64,000 nucleotides of DNA from Kocuria sp. (GTDB taxonomy: Bacteria; Actinomycetota; Actinomycetes; Actinomycetales; Micrococcaceae), in assembly GCF_030538595.1 (NCBI RefSeq), contig NZ_JAUNTS010000008.1:1-64000 (forward strand). The letters are read 5' to 3'. Below, one piece after another: positions 29,692 to 38,180 of this stretch. The notes beneath the pieces were generated by a model. That model saw nothing but the letters and a program-made list of their open reading frames with translations. It was not told where the DNA came from and searched no databases. The translations under genes and the position numbers were made by a program. Position 1 is the stretch's first letter. Every line of letters begins with the position of its first letter.

Positions 29692-30156
29692 ATGACTTCC
29701 GAGAACACATTTCGCTTTGGGGCAGCTGATTCCGACGACGACATGACCCACCCCGCCGGAGAAAACACCTCCACCGTTGGGGGCTCTAGCCCCTCGGGGC
29801 TGGATGCCGACACCAAGGCGGCCGTTGACGAGCAGATGCGTGACATTGCAGAGGTTCCCGCCATCGAGGTCATCACCACCTCCGCTGTGCACCTGATGTC
29901 AGCGGCGGCCGTGAAATGTGGCCTGGCGGAGGGACCGGATGCTGCGGAGTTGAAGGACTTGGATGAGGCCCGGAAGCTGATCACAGCGTTGGCTGGATTT
30001 GTGACTGCTGCAGCCCCGGAAATTGGCTCACAGCACGCAGCCCCTCTGCGCGATGGACTGCGGACCTTGCAGCTGGCCTTCCGTGAAGCCTCACCGTTCC
30101 CGGACCAACCCGGTCAGGGCCCCGGCGAAAAGTTCACCGGCCCGGTCTACGCCTGA
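29692..30156 (+). CDS. DUF1844 protein
   Basis: A 154-residue acidic cytoplasmic protein. The conserved DUF1844 region is in VEVITTSAVHLMSAAAVKCGL-type sequence near residues 60-80, followed by DLDEARKLITALAGFV. Function unknown. It is commonly found next to infC in actinobacteria, transcribed divergently, as here. ATG at 29692 chosen over an upstream ATG at 29617 because family resemblance begins there and GGGG precedes it. Confidence 0.85.
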   Translation: MTSENTFRFGAADSDDDMTHPAGENTSTVGGSSPSGLDADTKAAVDEQMRDIAEVPAIEVITTSAVHLMSAAAVKCGLAEGPDAAELKDLDEARKLITALAGFVTAAAPEIGSQHAAPLRDGLRTLQLAFREASPFPDQPGQGPGEKFTGPVYA

Positions 30157-30179
30157 GCACCGGAGGCTCACCATCTAAA

Positions 30180-30244
30180 ACACGCTGTAGGCCACTGCGG
30201 CCACCACATGAGCCCAAGCACCCGAAAAGTGGCTCACAGCGTGT
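30180..30244. terminator. Bidirectional terminator between DUF1844 and sseB-like genes
   Basis: Arms ACACGCTGT (30180-30188) and ACAGCGTGT (30236-30244) pair over 9 bp, and GCCACT/AGTGGC add 6 bp after a small internal loop. It lies between convergent genes and AAAA precedes it on the plus strand (U-run for the minus-strand transcript), so it can end transcription from at least the sseB-like side. Confidence 0.7.
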
Positions 30245-30261
30245 CTCCAACGGCTCAGAGG

Positions 30262-31158
30262 TCAGATCCGGGCGGTTTCCAAAGAAATCTCCAGGGAGTC
30301 AACCTTCTCAGCCACAACGCGTTCCGTGGCCAACCGGTTTTGGAACGCGGCCACCACGTGGTTGAGGCGTTCCCGGTTCATCCCCGGCAGCAGTTGAAGC
30401 ACCACCGTGAGTTCGGGGCCTGATCCCCCACCACGCAAAGCACCTGCAAACTCACCTACCGCCACGGCCTGCGAGTCTGAACGCACAGCATCCACACCGC
30501 GCCCGGGGCGCACATAGGCTCCCGCCACACCATCCAAACCCAACGCAGATTGCAGCACAGCCTGCGAAACCTCACCAGAGGTATACGACGGCGCCCATCC
30601 CTCCCCCTTGGCCACAGCCCACAGAGCTGGACGGCGAACCACAAACGGTGCATCAGAACCAGGGTTGAGCACCAACAACTCGGTGCCGTCCTTGACGGCG
30701 GCAATCGCAATTTTTCGCACCTGGGCTGCCACGGGCCGGGCAGAGGCGTGCCACTGGGTGATCAGACGGTCAGAGGTGAACACCGGTTGCGCCTTCCGAC
30801 CGTCAGCGGCCTGCAGGGTCACCAGCGACATGTCCGCTTCTTTGTCCGCCACCAAGCCGTCCTCAGTGATCTCCGAGTGGCTGACCTCAGCCATCACAGG
30901 AACGAACAACCGGGTGTCAGCCAGTGCTGCCACCACATCCGTTTCCGCGACGGATCCGGATTGCCACTCAACCAGGGTTCGCGCCAGGGCCGCGTCAGCG
31001 GCGCCGTCGTCGTCAACGAACTGGTGATGGTGACCGTGGGCCAGGTCGCGGCCGGCCCACGGCTGACCGCCGGTGTCCGTTTCACCGCCGGCACTGCGCA
31101 GCTGGGCGGCGATGTGTGGGGGCAGCGGCCGTGATCCCGGTGCAGCGGGGTCAGACAT
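30262..31158 (-). CDS. SseB-family protein
   Basis: A 298-residue cytoplasmic protein. The SseB N-terminal domain spans roughly residues 50-190, seen in ALADTRLFVPVMAEVSH, DMSLVTLQAADGRKAQPVFT and DGTELLVLNPGSDAPFVV; a C-terminal SseB domain-like region follows. Function is unclear; SseB-type proteins are linked to stress tolerance in some bacteria. It overlaps the priA stop (TGATG), so it is coupled to the histidine genes. This priA-sseB pairing recurs in related actinobacteria. Confidence 0.85.
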   Translation of the reverse strand: MSDPAAPGSRPLPPHIAAQLRSAGGETDTGGQPWAGRDLAHGHHHQFVDDDGAADAALARTLVEWQSGSVAETDVVAALADTRLFVPVMAEVSHSEITEDGLVADKEADMSLVTLQAADGRKAQPVFTSDRLITQWHASARPVAAQVRKIAIAAVKDGTELLVLNPGSDAPFVVRRPALWAVAKGEGWAPSYTSGEVSQAVLQSALGLDGVAGAYVRPGRGVDAVRSDSQAVAVGEFAGALRGGGSGPELTVVLQLLPGMNRERLNHVVAAFQNRLATERVVAEKVDSLEISLETARI

Positions 31159-31964
31159 CAGGAACCCGGGCGGCCAGCGACGTCGAGCGCCTGCTCCAGC
31201 GTGAAGCGGCCAGCGTAGAGGGCTTTGCCCATGATCGCGCCCTCCACACCGGCGCCCACCAGCTGACGCAGCGCGGCAATGTCCTCCAGCGTTGCGATGC
31301 CTCCGGAGGCCACCACGGGCTTATGGGTGCGCTCGGCCACCTGCTGCAGCAACTCCACGTTGGGGCCCTTCAGGGTGCCGTCCTTGGTGACGTCCGTGAC
31401 CACATAGCGTGAGCAGCCGTCCGCCTCCAAGCGGTCCAGCACTTCCCAGAGATCGCCGCCCTCCTTGGTCCAGCCGCGGGCAGCCAGCGTGGTGCCGCGA
31501 ACATCCAGGCCCACGGCGATCTTCTCCCCGTACTGGCTGATCACCTTGCGGGTCCACTCCGGGTTTTCCAAAGCGGCGGTGCCCAAGTTCACCCGGGCCG
31601 GGTTCAGGGACAGTGCGCGCTCCAGGGATTCGTCGTCCCGGATGCCGCCGGACATCTCCACTTTCAATTCCAGGGACTGGGCCACCCGGGTCAGCACCTC
31701 AATGTTGTCCCCGGTGCCGAAAGCGGCGTCCAGATCCACCAGATGCAGCCATTCAGCACCGGCGTTCTGCCAGGCCAAAGCTGCCTCCAAGGGATCCCCG
31801 TACCCGGTTTCCGAACCCGACTCCCCCTGAACCAGACGCACGGCCTGCCCATCCCGGACATCGACGGCGGGCAGCAGTTCCAGGGGCGGCAGCCCTTGGC
31901 CTTGGGCAGCCAAATCTGCCACGTGCTGCTCAGAGTTGTGGGCTTCTGCGATGTTCTCAGACAT
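31158..31964 (-). CDS. priA: PriA: bifunctional HisA/TrpF isomerase
   Basis: A (beta/alpha)8 isomerase. 268 residues from the ATG at 31964, which has AAAAGGAA upstream. Motifs [23 protein letters not shown] (residues ~28-50), [15 protein letters not shown] with the first catalytic Asp, and [15 protein letters not shown] with the second. In most Actinobacteria this enzyme handles both ProFAR (histidine) and PRA (tryptophan) isomerisation, replacing TrpF; that is family knowledge. The first ~27 residues are an unusual polar extension. hisF, often adjacent, is not here. Confidence 0.93.
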   Translation of the reverse strand: MSENIAEAHNSEQHVADLAAQGQGLPPLELLPAVDVRDGQAVRLVQGESGSETGYGDPLEAALAWQNAGAEWLHLVDLDAAFGTGDNIEVLTRVAQSLELKVEMSGGIRDDESLERALSLNPARVNLGTAALENPEWTRKVISQYGEKIAVGLDVRGTTLAARGWTKEGGDLWEVLDRLEADGCSRYVVTDVTKDGTLKGPNVELLQQVAERTHKPVVASGGIATLEDIAALRQLVGAGVEGAIMGKALYAGRFTLEQALDVAGRPGS

Positions 31965-32078
31965 GGGTTCCTTTTGCGGTTGGGACGTTGAAGAGGACGG
32001 GGACGTTGGAATGGTGCGTTCGGTTGTATGGCAAGGATTCCATGGGCGGAGCATCCCGGCGCGACGCCGGATCGCTCA

Positions 32079-32129
32079 CGGTGCCGATTCCCTTGCGGTG
32101 CTGGTTCCCTTACGGTGCGGGATCGTTTG
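32079..32129 (+). repeat. 17-bp imperfect tandem repeat, three units
   Basis: Units start at 32079, 32096 and 32113, each beginning CGGTGC and continuing with related bases; the first two read CGGTGCCGATTCCCTTG and CGGTGCTGGTTCCCTTA. It lies in the untranslated gap between the 55-residue membrane protein gene and priA. Likely slippage-derived; no function visible. Confidence 0.6.
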
Positions 32130-32144
32130 CGGAACCGGGAGTGC

Positions 32145-32312
32145 TCAGGAGTTGAGACCCACGATCCACGACCACGCACCGTAAAGGATCAGCGCACCGG
32201 AGGCCACCGCCAACAGGCCCACCACCCAGGTGGGAAACCCCTGTTGGCGGAAGGAAATCACGCCTCCGGCCAAAAATGCACCCAGGACTAGCAGGATCAC
32301 GGACCAGGTCAT
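32145..32312 (-). CDS. 55-residue membrane protein of the his operon
   Basis: Too small for ordinary gene calls. The product begins [20 protein letters not shown] and has a second hydrophobic stretch [17 protein letters not shown], giving two predicted membrane helices joined by a short polar loop (FRQQGFPT). The ATG overlaps the hisH stop as ATGA, strong evidence of coupling. It separates hisH from priA. Similar tiny membrane proteins occur in actinobacterial his operons, but the role is unknown. Confidence 0.75.
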   Translation of the reverse strand: MTWSVILLVLGAFLAGGVISFRQQGFPTWVVGLLAVASGALILYGAWSWIVGLNS

Positions 32313-33154
32313 GCCGTGGCCTGCTCTCCGTGGGCCTGGGGGGTCTGCTCACCGGCACGTTCCGCGGAAGGCGCCGGCAGAGCGTCGTCGCCATGGAGGC
32401 TGGTCAGTAGCGGGTCAAGGCGACCGGTGACGGGCAGCGTGCTGATCCAGTTGCGCAGCAACTGCAGACCCACTTCCCCAGATTTTTCCGGGTGAAACTG
32501 TGTGGCGGACAGCGGCCCGTTCTCCACAGCGGCAATGAACTTACTACCGTGCTCGGCCCACGTCACAGCGGGGGGAACCATGTGTTCACTTCCCACCGGA
32601 AAGTCCCAGTCCTGGACGCCGTAGGAGTGCACAAAGTAGAAACGTTCATTTTCAATGCCCTGGAACAGAACGGTCTCCTGCGGCGGCTCCACCGTGTTCC
32701 ATCCCATGTGGGGCACCACAGGTGCCTCCAGACGCTCGACCACTCCGGGCCACTGCCCCAGCCCTTCGGTACGCTCACCGTGCTCCACACCGTACTCAAA
32801 GAGCACCTGCAGACCCACGCAAATCCCCAGAACCGGGCGGCCACCCATGAGACGACGCTCGATCAGCGCCACCGCGCCCGCCTGCTTGAGGCCATCCACA
32901 ACGGCCTTGAAAGCACCCACACCGGGCACCACAAGGCCGTCGGCATCCAGCGCAGCTTGCTTGTTGTTGGTCAGCAGCACCCGAGCTCCGGCAGCCTCCA
33001 GAGCACGAACCGCCGAGCGAACATTGCCGGCGCCATAGTCCAGAACGACGACGACCGGGCTCACCTCACCGGACTGATGCACAGGCTCGCCCACGGTCTC
33101 CGGGGCAGGAATGGTTTTGCCTTCCGGGGTGACTCCTTCTTCCGGTGAACGCAT
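32309..33154 (-). CDS. hisH: Imidazole glycerol phosphate synthase glutaminase subunit
   Basis: Supplies ammonia to HisF for imidazole formation. Triad of class I glutaminases: Cys in [12 protein letters not shown], His and Glu in [12 protein letters not shown]. The catalytic part begins at [19 protein letters not shown] near residue 34. Both ends are extended: about 32 polar residues before and about 55 (Pro/Ala/Glu-rich) after the core, making 281 against a usual ~210. ATG 33154 overlaps the hisB stop. Partner hisF is not in this window. Confidence 0.94.
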   Translation of the reverse strand: MRSPEEGVTPEGKTIPAPETVGEPVHQSGEVSPVVVVLDYGAGNVRSAVRALEAAGARVLLTNNKQAALDADGLVVPGVGAFKAVVDGLKQAGAVALIERRLMGGRPVLGICVGLQVLFEYGVEHGERTEGLGQWPGVVERLEAPVVPHMGWNTVEPPQETVLFQGIENERFYFVHSYGVQDWDFPVGSEHMVPPAVTWAEHGSKFIAAVENGPLSATQFHPEKSGEVGLQLLRNWISTLPVTGRLDPLLTSLHGDDALPAPSAERAGEQTPQAHGEQATA

Positions 33155-33789
33155 CACAGGGCTCCCTTGGTGGATGGAATTCCGGTCACGCGCGGATCAG
33201 GTTCCACGGCCGAGCGCAAAGCCCGCGCCAAGGCTTTGAATTGTGCTTCCGCAATATGGTGCGCGTCCCGTCCACGGATCAGTTCCATGTGGAGGCAGAT
33301 CTCGGCGTGAAAGCTCAGGGACTCAAAAACGTGTTGGACCATGGACCCCGTGAAGTGTCCACCGATCAGGTGGTACTGCTGCCCTTCCGGCTCACCCACG
33401 TGAACGCAGTAAGGCCGCCCGGAAACATCAACCACCGCATGTGCCAGGGCCTCATCCAGAGGAATGGAAGCCTCTCCGAACCGGCGGATGCCACGCTTGT
33501 CCCCCAGGGCTTGTTTGATGGCCTCACCAATCACAATGGCGGTGTCCTCCACCACGTGGTGAACGTCAATGTGAGTGTCCCCGGTGGCCTGCACCGTCAG
33601 GTCGATCAGGGAGTGTTTGGAGAGCGCTGTCAGCATGTGGTCATAAAACGGCACGGTGGTGGAGATGTTGTTCTCCCCCGTTCCATCAAGGTTGAGTTCC
33701 ACCACAATCTGGGATTCGCTGGTGGCACGCTCAACTCTGGCGCGCCGCCCAGCTGGATCGGTCTGCGGGGGCTGATTGGGGTTATTCAT
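33154..33789 (-). CDS. hisB: Imidazoleglycerol-phosphate dehydratase
   Basis: Dehydratase of histidine synthesis. 211 residues, monofunctional (no HisN phosphatase). Metal ligands in the family motifs [26 protein letters not shown] and the second set [21 protein letters not shown]. Start ATG 33789 with GGAGAAAC upstream; the frame upstream to 33837 is unsupported. Overlaps hisH start. An adjoining 163-base gap separates it from hisC. Confidence 0.96.
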   Translation of the reverse strand: MNNPNQPPQTDPAGRRARVERATSESQIVVELNLDGTGENNISTTVPFYDHMLTALSKHSLIDLTVQATGDTHIDVHHVVEDTAIVIGEAIKQALGDKRGIRRFGEASIPLDEALAHAVVDVSGRPYCVHVGEPEGQQYHLIGGHFTGSMVQHVFESLSFHAEICLHMELIRGRDAHHIAEAQFKALARALRSAVEPDPRVTGIPSTKGAL

Positions 33790-33952
33790 GGTTTCTCCGG
33801 AGTGGGGCTGGGTGGCGGTGCGCCTGGCTGTGGCCACGCTGGGTCGTGGTGAAGCTGGACTGTGGTGAAGCTGCTGCCGTGGCGAGATTAGGTGATGGCA
33901 AGGTCAGGCGGTGGTGAGCCGGACAGATTGGGGTTGTGACGCAACGCAGTAC

Positions 33953-35068
33953 TCACGCACTGGCGCTGAGGTGGGACTCCACGCCTTCCAGAAAGGCAGT
34001 GGTCTCTTCCTCAGTGCCGGCCGTGACACGCAGGTGGCCTTGAATTCCAACATCTCGGATCAAGATTCCACGGCTCAGCAGTTCTTGCCACAACGCTGGG
34101 GCATCAAAGTCACCACCAAAGAACACAAAGTTGGAATCAGATTCAGATGGGCTCAACCCCATTCGCTTGAGTTCATCCACTATTCGATCCCGCTGCATCT
34201 TGATGTCCTCAACATCGGCCAACAGCGTGGTCCGATTGCGCAGCGCTGCCAGCGCAGTTGCCTGGGACACTGCAGACAAGTGGTAGGGCAACCGGACCAG
34301 TCGAATGGCATCTGAGATTTCCGGGGCAGCGGCAAAATATCCGATCCGAGCTCCAGCCAGCGCAAATGCTTTGGACATGGTGCGGGTGACCACCAAGCGA
34401 GAGCGCCCAGGCAGCATGGTCAAAGCGGTGGCAGCCGGATTACGGGAAAACTCCGCGTAGGCCTCGTCCACAATCACAATCGTGTTGGAGTCGGCGCCTG
34501 CTTGATACACGGCCTCCACCACATCGTCTTCCAACGCGGTGCCCGTGGGGTTGTTCGGCGAGCACAGAATCACAATGGACGGGCGATGTTCGGCAACCTG
34601 CGCTGCTGCCGATTCAGCGCTGAGGGTGAAGTCAGCGGCCCGCTGCCCCGCGATGAACTCCGTATTGGTACCTGCGGACAGGATGGGGTACATGGAATAG
34701 GTGGGCACAAAGGACAATACGCTGCGCCCGGGACCACCGAAGGCTTGCATGATCTGCTGAAGGATCTCATTGGACCCGTTGGCTGCCCACACGTTGTCCG
34801 TGTGCAAGCCGTGCCCCAAATAGGCGGCGAGTTCCTGGCGCAACTCGGTGAATTCACGGTCCGGGTATCGGTTCAGGCCCAGCGCAGCTTTGGAGACTTC
34901 TTCCACAATGGCACGCTGCACATCCGCCGGCACAGGATGGGTGTTTTCATTGGTGTTGAGAGTGACCGGAACTTCCAGCTGGGGCGCACCGTAAGGGCTC
35001 TTGCCCCGTAGATCATCGCGCAGCGGGAGGGCGTTGAGGAGGTCGGTACGTTCAGCACTGTCAGTCAC
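33953..35068 (-). CDS. hisC: Histidinol-phosphate aminotransferase
   Basis: PLP enzyme of fold type I, 371 residues. Substrate arm LNTNENTHPVPADV near residues 37-50, PLP-contact VWAANGSNEILQQI, ILCSPNNPTGT, and the PLP lysine in VVTRTMSKAFALAGARIGY. Could also act on aromatic substrates, as seen in some actinobacterial HisC/Pat proteins, but its place upstream of hisB and hisH favours HisC. Upstream lies the heptamer repeat and LysM gene stop. Confidence 0.94.
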   Translation of the reverse strand: MTDSAERTDLLNALPLRDDLRGKSPYGAPQLEVPVTLNTNENTHPVPADVQRAIVEEVSKAALGLNRYPDREFTELRQELAAYLGHGLHTDNVWAANGSNEILQQIMQAFGGPGRSVLSFVPTYSMYPILSAGTNTEFIAGQRAADFTLSAESAAAQVAEHRPSIVILCSPNNPTGTALEDDVVEAVYQAGADSNTIVIVDEAYAEFSRNPAATALTMLPGRSRLVVTRTMSKAFALAGARIGYFAAAPEISDAIRLVRLPYHLSAVSQATALAALRNRTTLLADVEDIKMQRDRIVDELKRMGLSPSESDSNFVFFGGDFDAPALWQELLSRGILIRDVGIQGHLRVTAGTEEETTAFLEGVESHLSASA

Positions 35069-35107
35069 CCCACCAGTCTACGAGCCAGAGCCGCCGCCCG
35101 CAGGTCG

Positions 35108-35149
35108 AGCGTCAGGCATCAGGCGACAGGCGTCAGGCGTCAGGCGTCA
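35108..35149 (+). repeat. Heptamer tandem repeat, six units
   Basis: Six 7-bp units, three perfect GGCGTCA and three with single changes (AGCGTCA, GGCATCA, GGCGACA), fill the gap between the hisC start and the LysM gene stop. Likely slippage product, possibly variable in number between strains. Confidence 0.7.
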
Positions 35150-35177
35150 CACCATCTCACTCGGCAGGCTCAGTTGC

Positions 35178-35693
35178 TCACTTGGCAGGGACCAGAAGCT
35201 GCTGCCCCGCCGCGACCGACTGGCTGCGCAGATCATTGAGTTCCATGATTTCCGCAATGACCACGCGGGTGTCACGGTCAGCGTCCGCAGTCCGGGCCAC
35301 CTCCCACAGGCTCTCACCGGAAGCGACGGTGACCACTTCAGTCCCCGGACCCTGCACCGGTTCCGTGCTGGCTGTCACCGTGGCGGGAGCAACCAAGATC
35401 AGCAGAGCCATTGCCACCGCAGCCGTGGCCAGCATGACGGGCAGACCCACGAACAGGAGCCGACCACGCCGGGTCAAGTGCACACTCTGCTTGCTCTGTG
35501 CCTTCTGCTTGGCCTCTGCCTTCTGCAGGGTCTTCTGCACGCCAGCGCTTTGCGCACCAGCACGCTGCAATGCAGGTACCGCAGCGACCACTTCAGCACC
35601 GAAGGCACGGCAGCCCGAACGTACACCGCGCAGCAGCGGCGCCGAGGGGGCTGACCGATGGGTAATACGTGGCAACAAGCTGATGGCTGACAT
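35178..35693 (-). CDS. LysM-domain membrane protein, likely SOS cell-division inhibitor
   Basis: 171 residues: an Arg-rich cytoplasmic N-terminus, a helical segment rich in Lys/Gln/Ala (about 52-70), one membrane helix near 80-103, a short linker and a C-terminal LysM domain (119-169, EVVTVASGESLWEVARTADA onward). LysM binds peptidoglycan, so the domain should lie outside the membrane. Small LysM proteins divergent from lexA are known as DivS in Corynebacterium glutamicum and ChiZ in mycobacteria, where they halt division during DNA damage. A perfect SOS box at 35759 precedes this gene. The equivalence is by position and topology. Confidence 0.85.
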   Translation of the reverse strand: MSAISLLPRITHRSAPSAPLLRGVRSGCRAFGAEVVAAVPALQRAGAQSAGVQKTLQKAEAKQKAQSKQSVHLTRRGRLLFVGLPVMLATAAVAMALLILVAPATVTASTEPVQGPGTEVVTVASGESLWEVARTADADRDTRVVIAEIMELNDLRSQSVAAGQQLLVPAK

Positions 35694-35758
35694 TGGAATG
35701 CACTCCTTCTTGCAGGCCGTCTGACACCTTCACGGTGTTGGACCTGCCTTCCTGGGGC

Positions 35759-35774
35759 TCGAACAGGTGTTCGA
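35759..35774. promoter_or_regulatory. LexA SOS box 1
   Basis: TCGAACAGGTGTTCGA is an exact match to the Gram-positive/actinobacterial SOS consensus TCGAAC-N4-GTTCGA. It lies 66 bases upstream of the LysM gene start, downstream of a weak minus-strand promoter candidate (TCGACA, 18 bases, TAGAAA). Confidence 0.9.
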
Positions 35775-35825
35775 TTCCGTTGGGAACATTTCTAGCACGT
35801 GTGTACGAATGATGTCGACACGCGT

Positions 35826-35866
35826 TAGAACATTTGTTTGGTTACGCCCATCACCTCCCCTATGCT
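35826..35866 (+). promoter_or_regulatory. lexA promoter overlapped by SOS box 2
   Basis: An SOS-box variant TAGAACATTTGTTTGG (35826-35841) overlaps the -35 TTGGTT (35838-35843). A 17-base spacer leads to -10 TATGCT (35861-35866). LexA bound here would block its own promoter. The 316-base stretch 35694-36009 holds no gene; apart from these sites it is the ~140-base lexA leader, in which I see nothing else. Confidence 0.75.
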
Positions 35867-36009
35867 GGAGGGAGCTGATCAGCTGATTCACAAGCCGATC
35901 AATCGCAGGACGTGGTCTCCAACGTCATCGGCTTGTTCCTCTGGAACCAGTCAACAGAGGGGGTCAGACAACACAAGGATTTGAACCTCGGGCAGGGTGA
36001 AGGACGGTC

Positions 36010-36834
36010 ATGGCACGCAAGGAATCCACCCCAACCAATCTTCACGGGGAGCATCACGCAGAACCCCAAAAGCCCTTGTCCGCGCGCCAGCAGAAGATCC
36101 TTGAGGTCATCCAGTCCTCCATTGCGGAGCACGGCTACCCACCGTCCATGCGGGAGATCGGAGACCTGGCAGGGTTGGCTTCCCTCTCCAGCGTGACCCA
36201 CCAGTTGAACCAGCTGGAGCGGTTGGGCCACATCCGCCGGGACCCCAAACGCCCGCGTGCCATGGAGGTGCTGAATCTGAAGCACACCGCAGCTGGAAAA
36301 GACTCGAACACAGCTGCGAATCAAACCCGGGCCTCCGCTGCGCGCCAAAGTCCTGGACCCCACCGTGAGAGCACTGAACGCTCCTCCACCTCCGAGGTGG
36401 TCACACCCCTGCACCCATACGCTGCGGAGGCAACACCCACGCGCGGTGTGGAGTCGAATGACATCACGCTGGTGCCGCTGGTGGGCCACATTGCGGCCGG
36501 TGTGCCCATCACCGCGGATCAGCAGGTGGAGGACACCGTGGCTCTCCCGCGGCAACTCACGGGCCAGGGCGAACTGTTCATGCTGAAAGTCCGCGGGGAC
36601 TCCATGATTGATGCAGCCATCTGCGATGGCGACTGGGTTGTGGTCCGGCAGCAGAACACCGCCGACAACGGCGATATTGTGGCAGCACTGCTAGATGATG
36701 AGGCCACCGTCAAAACTTTCCGGCAACGCGATGGCCACACCTGGCTGTTGCCGCAGAACACCATGTACGAACCCATCCTGGGTGACCATGCCACGGTGAT
36801 GGGGAAAGTGGTCTCCGTGCTCCGCAGCTTGTGA
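36010..36834 (+). CDS. lexA: SOS repressor LexA
   Basis: Represses DNA-damage genes until RecA filaments trigger self-cleavage. 274 residues: N-terminal winged helix ([40 protein letters not shown]), then the S24 peptidase domain. Cleavage site Ala163-Gly164 (HIAAGVP), nucleophile Ser198 (RGDSMID), general base Lys235 (ATVKTF). The linker between domains is about 65 residues, longer than E. coli's, rich in Ser/Thr/Ala. AAGGA precedes the ATG. Confidence 0.97.
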   Translation: MARKESTPTNLHGEHHAEPQKPLSARQQKILEVIQSSIAEHGYPPSMREIGDLAGLASLSSVTHQLNQLERLGHIRRDPKRPRAMEVLNLKHTAAGKDSNTAANQTRASAARQSPGPHRESTERSSTSEVVTPLHPYAAEATPTRGVESNDITLVPLVGHIAAGVPITADQQVEDTVALPRQLTGQGELFMLKVRGDSMIDAAICDGDWVVVRQQNTADNGDIVAALLDDEATVKTFRQRDGHTWLLPQNTMYEPILGDHATVMGKVVSVLRSL

Positions 36835-36857
36835 GCTGTTAATCGTCGGCAGCCGCT

Positions 36858-37649
36858 TCACCGTAGGTCGTGAAGGTAGCCACGCACCTCTCGGATGGCG
36901 TTCAGAGCCAGAGGAAGTCCCATGTAAGGGAATCCCTGAACCAGGGCAGCAAGGATTGTCTCCACCGAGTTTCCGGACCGGACCGCCCCGGCCACATGAG
37001 CCTTGAGCTGCGGATGCAACCCGGCAGCGGCGAGCGCCACCAGGATCAACAGCTCCCGGGTGGCAATGTCCAAGCCATCGCGTGTCCAAAAGTCACCGAA
37101 ACAAAAGTCGGTCAGGAAATTCGGCACTGCTTGGCCATATTCGCCGGGAAGATCAGCCAGCAGATCAGCGATTTCATCACCGTAGAGCTCACTTTGGATG
37201 TGCTGGCCACGCGCATGCCGGTCAGTCTCCGTGACAGTTCCCTGCGCCGGCAACGGTAAGTGCACGCCGCGCTCGGTGAACACCTCAGAGATGGTTCCCA
37301 ATGCGTTCAAGGTGCGTGGGAACCCCAGGAAGGGTGCCAACTGATAGACGGACTCTTGGAGTTGAACCGGGGTGACTCCCACCTTCAAGGCAGCTGCAGT
37401 GTGCACTTTGAGCTGTGGCAACGTCTGCAGCGTGCTGAGCACGGTCACAGTGATCAATTCCCGGGTGCGAAAATCCAGCGTGCCGGTGGCGAATACATCG
37501 CCAAAGACCACTGACCGCAAAATCTGCATGAACTCGGGATGTGGCTCAACATCCGTGGTGTTCCGGGTACCGAACAAGCGGGAGTACACCTCTTCTGAGG
37601 CAGCCACCCGGTCAAAATCCTGCTGGTGGGCAGAAGGTGTCTGATTCAA
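36858..37649 (-). CDS. Tandem carboxymuconolactone decarboxylase-family protein
   Basis: Two CMD domains in 263 residues: first about 50-130 (FRTRELITVTVLSTLQTLPQ, then HTAAALKVG), second about 180-260 (IATRELLILVALAAAGLHPQ, then HVAGAVRSG). Both keep the Glu...His pattern typical of CMD but lack the CxxC of AhpD. Proposed start TTG at 37649, which overlaps the cupin stop and has GGAG upstream. Co-directional and coupled with the cupin and Zn-dehydrogenase genes. Substrate unknown; gamma-carboxymuconolactone is unlikely without other pca genes. Confidence 0.85.
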   Translation of the reverse strand: MNQTPSAHQQDFDRVAASEEVYSRLFGTRNTTDVEPHPEFMQILRSVVFGDVFATGTLDFRTRELITVTVLSTLQTLPQLKVHTAAALKVGVTPVQLQESVYQLAPFLGFPRTLNALGTISEVFTERGVHLPLPAQGTVTETDRHARGQHIQSELYGDEIADLLADLPGEYGQAVPNFLTDFCFGDFWTRDGLDIATRELLILVALAAAGLHPQLKAHVAGAVRSGNSVETILAALVQGFPYMGLPLALNAIREVRGYLHDLR

Positions 37650-38074
37650 CGTTGCTCCACGTCTCCCATGGCAGCGATCACGGCACGTTGGTATTCGGCG
37701 TCGTCCACGGGCTCCAACCACTGAGTGGGGTCACCCTGCCCCGTGGACTCCAGCATGGCAACGTGGGCCATGAAACGAGAGTCCAGGGCACCGTGCCAGT
37801 GCTCTTCACCCTCCGCGGCCCACACCGTGTCTCCTGGCCGAAGCACGTACACGGTGCCTTCACGATTGACCACCACTCCCAAGCCATCCGTGCAGTACAG
37901 GGTTTGGCCGAGTTCATGGCTGTGCCAATTGGTCCGGGCCCCCGGTGCGAATCGAACGTGGGCTGCCGTGAGTTTGGAGGCTCCGGGTTCCGCCACGATC
38001 CCGTTGACATAAACATCACCCGTGAAGCGATCGTGCGGGCCTTTGGCCGTGGCAGATGCAGGGTAATTGTGCAT
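37646..38074 (-). CDS. Small cupin-domain protein
   Basis: 142-residue single-domain cupin. Motif 1 includes ARTNWHSHELGQTLYCTDG (metal-binding His residues and a Gln in place of the usual Glu region), motif 2 includes GDTVWAAEGEEHWHGA. A metal-dependent fold for small-molecule binding or conversion. AAGGAGGT precedes ATG 38074. It lies between the dehydrogenase and CMD genes and overlaps the latter. Frequently paired with CMD proteins in bacteria; function not established. Confidence 0.88.
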   Translation of the reverse strand: MHNYPASATAKGPHDRFTGDVYVNGIVAEPGASKLTAAHVRFAPGARTNWHSHELGQTLYCTDGLGVVVNREGTVYVLRPGDTVWAAEGEEHWHGALDSRFMAHVAMLESTGQGDPTQWLEPVDDAEYQRAVIAAMGDVEQR

Positions 38075-38180
38075 GATGACCTCCTTGAGAGTCAGTGAGA
38101 ATGCTTGTGGGATCACTCGGTGCAACTGCCCGGTCTGCGCGGCCTCCCTCAGTAGAGCCTGGGCAGCGCAGACCGAGCGG

